DNA from: an uncultured Leucobacter sp.
GTDB lineage: Bacteria; Actinomycetota; Actinomycetes; Actinomycetales; Microbacteriaceae
DNA length: 5,637 bases
Reading direction: 5' to 3'
Assembly: GCA_937872275.1 (NCBI GenBank)
Contig: CALMSE010000286.1
Span: forward strand, 1-5,637
Part shown: positions 1-5,637 of the stretch, one piece after another
How the letters are laid out: the number at the start of each line of letters is the position of its first letter
Position numbering within the stretch: position 1 is the stretch's first letter
Notes under the pieces: model-generated
Told to the model about the DNA's origin: nothing
The model's input: only the letters and a program-made list of their open reading frames with translations
Databases searched by the model: none
Position numbers and translations under genes: made by a program

Positions 1-275
1 AGGGCATGGTCATCGGCGAGAACTCGCGCAGCGAGGACATGGACGTGAACATCACCAAGGAGAAGAAGCTCACGAACATGCGCTCCTCGACGGCCGACAC
101 CTTCGAGTCGATGACGCCGCCCAGGCAGCTCACGCTCGAGGAGTGCCTCGAGTTCGCCCGCGAGGACGAGTGCGTCGAGGTGACACCCGAGGTGGTGCGG
201 ATCCGCAAGGTCGCGCTCGACGCGACGACTCGCGCGCGTGCTGCGAGCAAGCTGAAGCAGCAGCTCGCGAAGTGA
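1..275 (+). CDS. typA: GTP-binding protein TypA/BipA, C-terminal fragment (5' end outside window)
   Basis: The reading frame is open from the window edge (first complete codon at base 3) to TGA at 273-275, giving about 91 C-terminal residues of a protein that is normally a little over 600 residues. TypA/BipA is a translational GTPase related to EF-G and LepA that binds the ribosome and supports growth under stress. The fragment carries the characteristic BipA C-terminal block: GENSR, then DMDVN, then KEKKLTNMRSS, followed by PPR, LTLEECLEF and EDECVEVTPEVVRIRK. These belong to the BipA-specific C-terminal domain, not the GTPase domain, which lies upstream of the window. The lysine/arginine-rich tail (final residues KLKQQLAK) is typical. 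A strong hairpin begins directly after the stop codon. Identification is confident; nothing can be said about its promoter. Confidence 0.95.
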   Translation, partial: GMVIGENSRSEDMDVNITKEKKLTNMRSSTADTFESMTPPRQLTLEECLEFAREDECVEVTPEVVRIRKVALDATTRARAASKLKQQLAK

Positions 276-301
276 CGTTCCGCGGTGCCCGCCGCGGAAC
301 G
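276..301 (+). terminator. Perfect 10-bp hairpin after typA; probable T-less terminator
   Basis: Arm CGTTCCGCGG (276-285), 6-nt loop TGCCCG (286-291) and arm CCGCGGAACG (292-301) form a perfect inverted repeat starting at the base after the typA stop. No T-run follows, so it is not a classical intrinsic terminator. GC-rich hairpins without a U-tract are often proposed as terminators in actinobacteria. Its right arm covers the -35 region of the proposed argF promoter, so it could also be an operator. The structure is certain; the role is inferred. Confidence 0.6.
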
Positions 302-310
302 ACGGGCGGG

Positions 311-1246
<936 letters not shown>

Positions 1247-1275
1247 TGATTCTCACGGGTCAGGCGCCACTTCGA

Positions 1276-1299
1276 TGCGTTGAGCCCGGGAGCAACGCG
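1276..1299. promoter_or_regulatory. Nested dyad between argF and argH
   Basis: GCGTTG (1277-1282) and CAACGC (1293-1298) form a perfect 6-bp inverted repeat, extendable by a T-G wobble at 1276/1299. The palindrome CCCGGG (1285-1290) sits at the exact centre. It could be a protein-binding operator or a weak hairpin ending argF transcription. It does not resemble the AT-rich ARG box of E. coli. TTGAGC (1280-1285), overlapping the dyad, is a poor -35 candidate with TAACCC (1306-1311) as an even weaker -10, so I do not claim a promoter here. Symmetry is certain; function is unknown. Confidence 0.3.
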
Positions 1300-1308
1300 G
1301 CAAAGTAA

Positions 1309-2775
<1,467 letters not shown>

Positions 2776-2780
2776 CCCTG

Positions 2781-2795
2781 GCGGACCTTCTCCGC
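2781..2795 (+). other. Short hairpin between argH and tyrS
   Basis: GCGGA (2781-2785), loop CCTTC and TCCGC (2791-2795) form a perfect 5-bp stem starting 5 bp after the argH stop and ending 4 bp before the TACGAT -10 candidate of tyrS. It is too short and lacks a T-run, so it would be a weak terminator at best. Its placement repeats that of the hairpins upstream of argF and the flavin-reductase gene. Confidence 0.3.
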
Positions 2796-2799
2796 ACGG

Positions 2800-2805
2800 T
2801 ACGAT
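2800..2805 (+). promoter_or_regulatory. Putative -10 element (TACGAT) for leaderless tyrS
   Basis: TACGAT fits TAnnnT and ends 7 nt before GTG 2813, so the transcript would begin at or beside that codon. The ATG at 2804-2806 overlaps this element and would then lie upstream of the transcript start. No convincing -35 is visible 16 to 19 bp upstream. There is no room in the short gap for a T-box leader. Confidence 0.5.
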
Positions 2806-2812
2806 GGCAGGC

Positions 2813-4126
2813 GTGTCTGCAGTGAACGAACGCGCCGAGATCATGGCGGCCCAGCGCAACGACGACAGCTTCGCCACCCTCTGGGACGAGCTGGAGTGGC
2901 GCGGGCTGATCCACGTGTCGACCGACGCCGGGGCCCTCTCGGCGCTGTTCGAGGGCGAGCCGTTCACCTATTACTGCGGTTTCGATCCGACCGCGCCGAG
3001 CCTGCACCTGGGCAACCTGGTGCAGCTGCTGCTGCTGCGCCGGATCCAGCTCAAAGGCCACAAGCCCCTCGGGCTCGTGGGCGGATCCACCGGCCTCATC
3101 GGCGACCCGCGCCCCACGGCCGAGCGCACCCTCAACAGCCGCGACACGGTGGCCGAGTGGGTGACGCGCCTGCAAGGGCAGGTGTCGCGCTTCCTTTCGA
3201 GCGAGGGCGATACCGCGGTTCGGCTCGTGAACAATCTCGACTGGACGGCGCCGCTCTCGGCGATCGACTTCCTGCGCGAGGTCGGCAAGCACTTCCGCGT
3301 CGGCACCATGCTGAAGAAGGATGCGGTAGCGGCCCGGCTGGCGAGCGACGAGGGCATCAGCTACACCGAGTTCAGCTACCAGATCCTGCAGGGCTACGAC
3401 TTCCTCGAGCTCTGGCGGCAGTACGACTGCCGGCTGCAGACCGGCGGCAGCGACCAGTGGGGCAACCTCACGAGCGGCACCGATCTCATCCGCAAGGTCG
3501 AGGGCGGTTCGGCGCACGCGATCGGCACGCCGCTCATCACGAACTCCGACGGCACGAAGTTCGGCAAGAGCGAGGGCAACGCGATCTGGCTCGACGCCGA
3601 GATGTGCTCGCCGTACCGCTTCTACCAGTTCTGGCTGAACCAGGCCGACGCCGACGTGATCGATCGGCTGAAGGTGTTCACCTTCCTGTCGCGCGCCGAG
3701 ATCGAGGAGTACGAGCGGCTCGTCGCCGAGGAGCCCTTCCGTCGCGCCGCGCAGAAGCGCCTCGCGGTCGAGGTGACGAGGCTCGTGCACGGATCCGCGG
3801 CCACGCAGGCCGCGATCGACGCCTCGGCCGCGCTCTTCGGCCAGGGCGACCTCGCCGCGCTCGACGAGGCGACCGTCGCGGCCGCGATCGCCGAGCTGCC
3901 TCAGGCCTCGGGTTCGGCGGGCGACGCGGTCGCCCAGCTGCTCGCCGACGCCGGGCTCGTCGAAAGCGTCAGCGAGGCGCGCCGGGCGATCGCCCAGGGC
4001 GGGGTCTACGTGAACAACGCGAAGGTCGAGGCCCAGGACGCGGTGCTCGCCGAGACGGATCTGCTGCACGGCCGCTTCGCGGTGCTGCGCCGCGGCAAGA
4101 AGACGCTCGGGGGCATCGCCGTCTAG
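2813..4126 (+). CDS. tyrS: Tyrosyl-tRNA synthetase
   Basis: TyrRS activates tyrosine with ATP and charges tRNA-Tyr; it is a class Ic dimer in the cytoplasm. Numbered from GTG 2813 (437 residues), CGFDPTAPSLHLGN spans about 55-68, with the HIGH motif as HLGN (65-68) and tyrosine-pocket residues Y54 and D58. EFSYQILQGYDF supplies Y189, Q193 and D196. GGSDQWGN follows at about 211-218, and KFGKS (249-253) is the KMSKS loop. An S4-type RNA-binding domain fills about residues 372-434 (GLVESVSEARRAIAQGGVYVNN). Length and domain order are normal. The start is uncertain: ATG 2804, GTG 2813, GTG 2822 and ATG 2843 are all in frame, and none has a good SD. I prefer GTG 2813 because a TAnnnT element ends 7 nt before it, suggesting a leaderless mRNA. 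The tyrS-after-argH order recurs in actinobacteria, though the functional link is unclear. Confidence 0.96.
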   Translation: MSAVNERAEIMAAQRNDDSFATLWDELEWRGLIHVSTDAGALSALFEGEPFTYYCGFDPTAPSLHLGNLVQLLLLRRIQLKGHKPLGLVGGSTGLIGDPRPTAERTLNSRDTVAEWVTRLQGQVSRFLSSEGDTAVRLVNNLDWTAPLSAIDFLREVGKHFRVGTMLKKDAVAARLASDEGISYTEFSYQILQGYDFLELWRQYDCRLQTGGSDQWGNLTSGTDLIRKVEGGSAHAIGTPLITNSDGTKFGKSEGNAIWLDAEMCSPYRFYQFWLNQADADVIDRLKVFTFLSRAEIEEYERLVAEEPFRRAAQKRLAVEVTRLVHGSAATQAAIDASAALFGQGDLAALDEATVAAAIAELPQASGSAGDAVAQLLADAGLVESVSEARRAIAQGGVYVNNAKVEAQDAVLAETDLLHGRFAVLRRGKKTLGGIAV

Positions 4127-4150
4127 GAGATGCCCGTTCCGGGCGTCTCC
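4126..4150 (+). terminator. 11-bp hairpin overlapping the tyrS stop codon
   Basis: Arm GGAGATGCCCG (4126-4136), loop TTC and arm CGGGCGTCTCC (4140-4150) form an 11-bp stem with one T-G wobble. The first base of the stem is the last base of the tyrS TAG. No T-run follows. A terminator or 3'-end-stabilising role for tyrS mRNA is the simplest reading. Confidence 0.65.
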
Positions 4151-4157
4151 AGGCGAT

Positions 4158-4180
4158 GCCGGGGCCGTCTCGGCTCCGGT
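4158..4180 (+). terminator. Second hairpin in tandem downstream of tyrS
   Basis: Arm GCCGGGGCCG (4158-4167), loop TCT and arm CGGCTCCGGT (4171-4180) form a 10-bp stem with two wobble pairs, 7 nt after the first hairpin. Tandem T-less hairpins are a known arrangement for GC-rich termination; here the role is inferred from position alone. Confidence 0.5.
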
Positions 4181-4204
4181 CCCGCTCCGTACCGCCCGGG
4201 AGAG

Positions 4205-4210
4205 TACCGT
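4205..4210 (+). promoter_or_regulatory. Putative -10 element (TACCGT) for a leaderless flavin-reductase gene
   Basis: TACCGT fits TAnnnT and ends 7 nt before ATG 4218. GGAGGG (4211-4216) looks like an SD, but only 1 nt separates it from the ATG, too close to work normally. A leaderless start at 4218 is therefore the better reading. GTACCG also occurs 15 bp upstream (4189-4194), so the -10 lies in the second copy of a short direct repeat. Confidence 0.5.
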
Positions 4211-4217
4211 GGAGGGC

Positions 4218-5027
4218 ATGAGCGACGAACCCGTCTCGAGCCACCGCGTCATCGAGCCGAGCGTGCTCTACGTCGGAACCCCGGTCTACCTGGTCGCCAC
4301 GTCGAACCCCGACGGCAGCCCGAACCTCGCCCCCGCCTCGAGCCACTTCGCGCTCGGCCGCACGATCGTGCTCGGGCTCGAGGAGGGCGGGCAGTCGCTC
4401 GACAACCTGCGCCGCAGCCCCGAGCTCACGGTGAACTTCCCCGAGGCCGCGCAATGGCGGCACGTCGAGCGCCTCGCCGGGGTCACCGGTCGCGATCCGG
4501 TGCCCTCGGCGAAGGCGGGGGTCTACGCCTTCGAGCCGCGCAAGTTCGAGCGGGCGGGTCTCACGCCGCTGGCCTCCCAGCTCGTGGGCCCGCCCCGGGT
4601 CGCCGAGGCGCCGCTGCAGCTGGAGGCGCGGGCGGTGCGGATCACCCCGGCGGCCAACGGCGAGTTCGGCCTGGTCGAGGCGGAGGTGGTGCGGGTGCAC
4701 GCGGCCGAGCGGATCGCCGTGGCCGGCACCGACCACCTCGACCCGGCGGCCTGGCATCCGCTCATCTACGCCTACCGGCACTTCTACGATCGCGGCCCCG
4801 AGGTCGGCTGGACCCGGAAGAGCCCGCTGGCCCGGGCTCCCGAGGCGGTGGAGCGCTGGGAGTCGGCGGGCGGCGCCTGGCGGATCGCGCGCGCGGGGCG
4901 CGAGAGCGCCGCGGTGGAGCTGCTGCGCTGCGACGGCGGCGAGGTCGTCGAGATGCTGACGCTGCGGGAGTCGCGCGAGCTGCGGTGGGCCGCCGTGCAG
5001 CTCGCCATCTCGGGGGAGGGGCGATGA
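4218..5027 (+). CDS. Flavin reductase family protein (FMN-binding split barrel) with C-terminal extension
   Basis: The 269-residue product resembles the flavin-reductase-like domain family (split-barrel fold, FMN-binding). Supporting stretches are TPVYLVATSNPDGSPNLAP (residues 21-39), ASSHFALGRTIVLGL (40-54) and the cofactor-side segment QSLDNLRRSPELTVNFPE (59-76). PLIYAYRHFYDRG (181-193) matches the usual end of such domains. Members bind FMN and either reduce free flavin for a partner oxygenase or act as oxidoreductases themselves; the substrate here cannot be told. Residues from about 200 to 269 are a tail I do not recognise, rich in arginine, glutamate and alanine. No signal peptide or membrane segment is visible, so it is probably cytoplasmic. 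I chose ATG 4218 over the in-frame GTG 4209, since GTG 4209 overlaps the -10 candidate. The stop overlaps the next gene by ATGA, implying a joint operon and translational coupling. Confidence 0.8.
   Translation: MSDEPVSSHRVIEPSVLYVGTPVYLVATSNPDGSPNLAPASSHFALGRTIVLGLEEGGQSLDNLRRSPELTVNFPEAAQWRHVERLAGVTGRDPVPSAKAGVYAFEPRKFERAGLTPLASQLVGPPRVAEAPLQLEARAVRITPAANGEFGLVEAEVVRVHAAERIAVAGTDHLDPAAWHPLIYAYRHFYDRGPEVGWTRKSPLARAPEAVERWESAGGAWRIARAGRESAAVELLRCDGGEVVEMLTLRESRELRWAAVQLAISGEGR
5015..5020 (+). promoter_or_regulatory. Ribosome binding site of the nitronate monooxygenase gene
   Basis: GGAGGG, within a longer purine run (5012-5020), lies 3 nt before ATG 5024, with a GGAG core at a slightly longer and workable spacing. 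It sits inside the end of the upstream coding region, as expected for a coupled pair. Confidence 0.65.
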
Positions 5028-5637
5028 GCCGGGTGATGACCGAGTGGGCCGCCGGGTTGGGGCTCAGGGTTCCCGTCGTCTGCGCGCCGATGGGAGGGGT
5101 CGCGGGCGGGAGGCTCGCGAGCGCCGTGTCCCGGGCCGGCGCGCTCGGCATGATCGGGATGGGGAGCGCGGGATCGGCGGCGGCCCTCGAGCGCGAGCTC
5201 GCGCTGCTCGACTCCGGCGGGGCGCCCTTCGGCATCGGCCTCGTCGGCTGGGGCATCGACCGCGACCCTGCGATGCTATCGCGGGCGCTCGATGCGGGTG
5301 CCGCGCTCATCTCGGTGAGCTTCCTCGACTGGCCCGTGCGGGCGCGACCCGCATGGATCGCGGCCGTGCAGCGCTCCGGGGCGCTCGCAGTGACGCAGGT
5401 CGCGACCGCGGAGGAGGCCCGGCGCGCGGCCGAGGCCGGCATGGACGCGGTCGTCGCCCGTGGGCGCGAGAGCGGGGGGCACGGCGACCATCGCGAGCCG
5501 CGACGGGAGCTGCTGACCGCGGTGCGCGAAGCGGCGGGCATTCCGGTGCTCACTGCGGGTGCGGTGTCGGGCCGCGCGGGTCTCGCCGAGGCGATCGCCG
5601 ACGGTGCGGCCGCGGCCTGGGTCGGCACCGCCTTCGC
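5024..5637 (+). CDS. Nitronate monooxygenase (2-nitropropane dioxygenase) family protein, N-terminal part; runs off window
   Basis: The frame is open from ATG 5024 to the window end without a stop: 204 complete codons of a family usually a little over 300 residues. It is an FMN-dependent TIM-barrel protein. PVVCAPMGGVAGGRLASAVSRAGALGMIG (17-45) is the N-terminal FMN-phosphate region, seen in the family as QAPM followed by a glycine-rich turn. GRESGGH (147-153) matches the conserved GxEAGGH motif with histidine H153 at the active site. PVLTAGAV (174-181) and AAAWVGTAF (196-204) are the later phosphate-binding strands. Members oxidise alkyl nitronates such as propionate 3-nitronate using O2, but many are uncharacterised oxidoreductases, and enoyl-ACP reductase FabK shares the fold. 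ATG 5024 overlaps the previous stop by 4 bp and has GGAGG upstream, so the start is secure. The likely partner is the flavin-reductase-like gene before it. The C-terminus cannot be assessed. Confidence 0.85.
   Translation, partial: MSRVMTEWAAGLGLRVPVVCAPMGGVAGGRLASAVSRAGALGMIGMGSAGSAAALERELALLDSGGAPFGIGLVGWGIDRDPAMLSRALDAGAALISVSFLDWPVRARPAWIAAVQRSGALAVTQVATAEEARRAAEAGMDAVVARGRESGGHGDHREPRRELLTAVREAAGIPVLTAGAVSGRAGLAEAIADGAAAAWVGTAF

Noticed and set aside
2776..2812. T-box or other riboswitch leader for tyrS
   Set aside because: The gap after argH is only 37 nt, far too short for a T-box.
3018..3037. CTG-like trinucleotide run inside tyrS
   Set aside because: It simply encodes a leucine run at the QLLLLRR position; too short to be a meaningful repeat tract.
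2896..4221. Open frame of 441 codons on the + strand overlapping tyrS in another frame
   Set aside because: Extremely arginine-rich and without motifs, while the tyrS frame has every catalytic signature.
4762..5628. Open frame of 288 codons on the - strand opposite the nitronate monooxygenase gene
   Set aside because: Serine-, alanine- and arginine-rich with no recognisable motif; the + strand frame matches the family motifs and runs off the window edge.

Overview
The window is about 70% GC by eye and gene-dense, with every gene on the + strand. Protein sequence and codon style point to an actinobacterium, most likely a Microbacteriaceae member such as Leucobacter or a relative. The family-level guess is inference from remembered homologues; no search was run. 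The content is ordinary chromosomal housekeeping and metabolism. There is no mobile element, CRISPR array, RNA gene or sign of horizontal transfer.

Layout: (1) 1-275, C-terminal end of the ribosome-associated GTPase TypA/BipA; (2) 276-301, a perfect 10-bp hairpin; (3) 323-1246, argF, ornithine carbamoyltransferase; (4) a 104-bp gap with a nested dyad and a Shine-Dalgarno (SD) sequence; (5) 1351-2775, argH, argininosuccinate lyase; (6) 2813-4126, tyrS, tyrosyl-tRNA synthetase; (7) 4126-4180, two consecutive hairpins; (8) 4218-5027, a flavin-reductase-like (FMN-binding split barrel) protein; (9) 5024 to the window end, the first 204 codons of a nitronate monooxygenase (2-nitropropane dioxygenase) family protein, overlapping the previous gene by ATGA.

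Function: ArgF and ArgH catalyse the first and third steps of ornithine to arginine. The middle gene argG and the regulator gene argR are not here, although they lie between argF and argH in many actinobacterial clusters. TyrS charges tRNA-Tyr. The last two genes look like one translationally coupled flavin-dependent redox unit of unknown substrate.

The most interesting signal is regulatory. argF, tyrS and the flavin-reductase gene lack a usable SD, yet each has a TAnnnT (-10 type) hexamer ending 6 or 7 nt before a start codon (TAGGCT/GTG, TACGAT/GTG, TACCGT/ATG). That is the layout of actinobacterial leaderless transcripts. In each case a hairpin lies between the preceding stop codon and the -10, so these tightly packed genes may be separate transcription units. 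By contrast, argH and the nitronate monooxygenase gene have SD sequences. No undescribed multi-gene system is evident.
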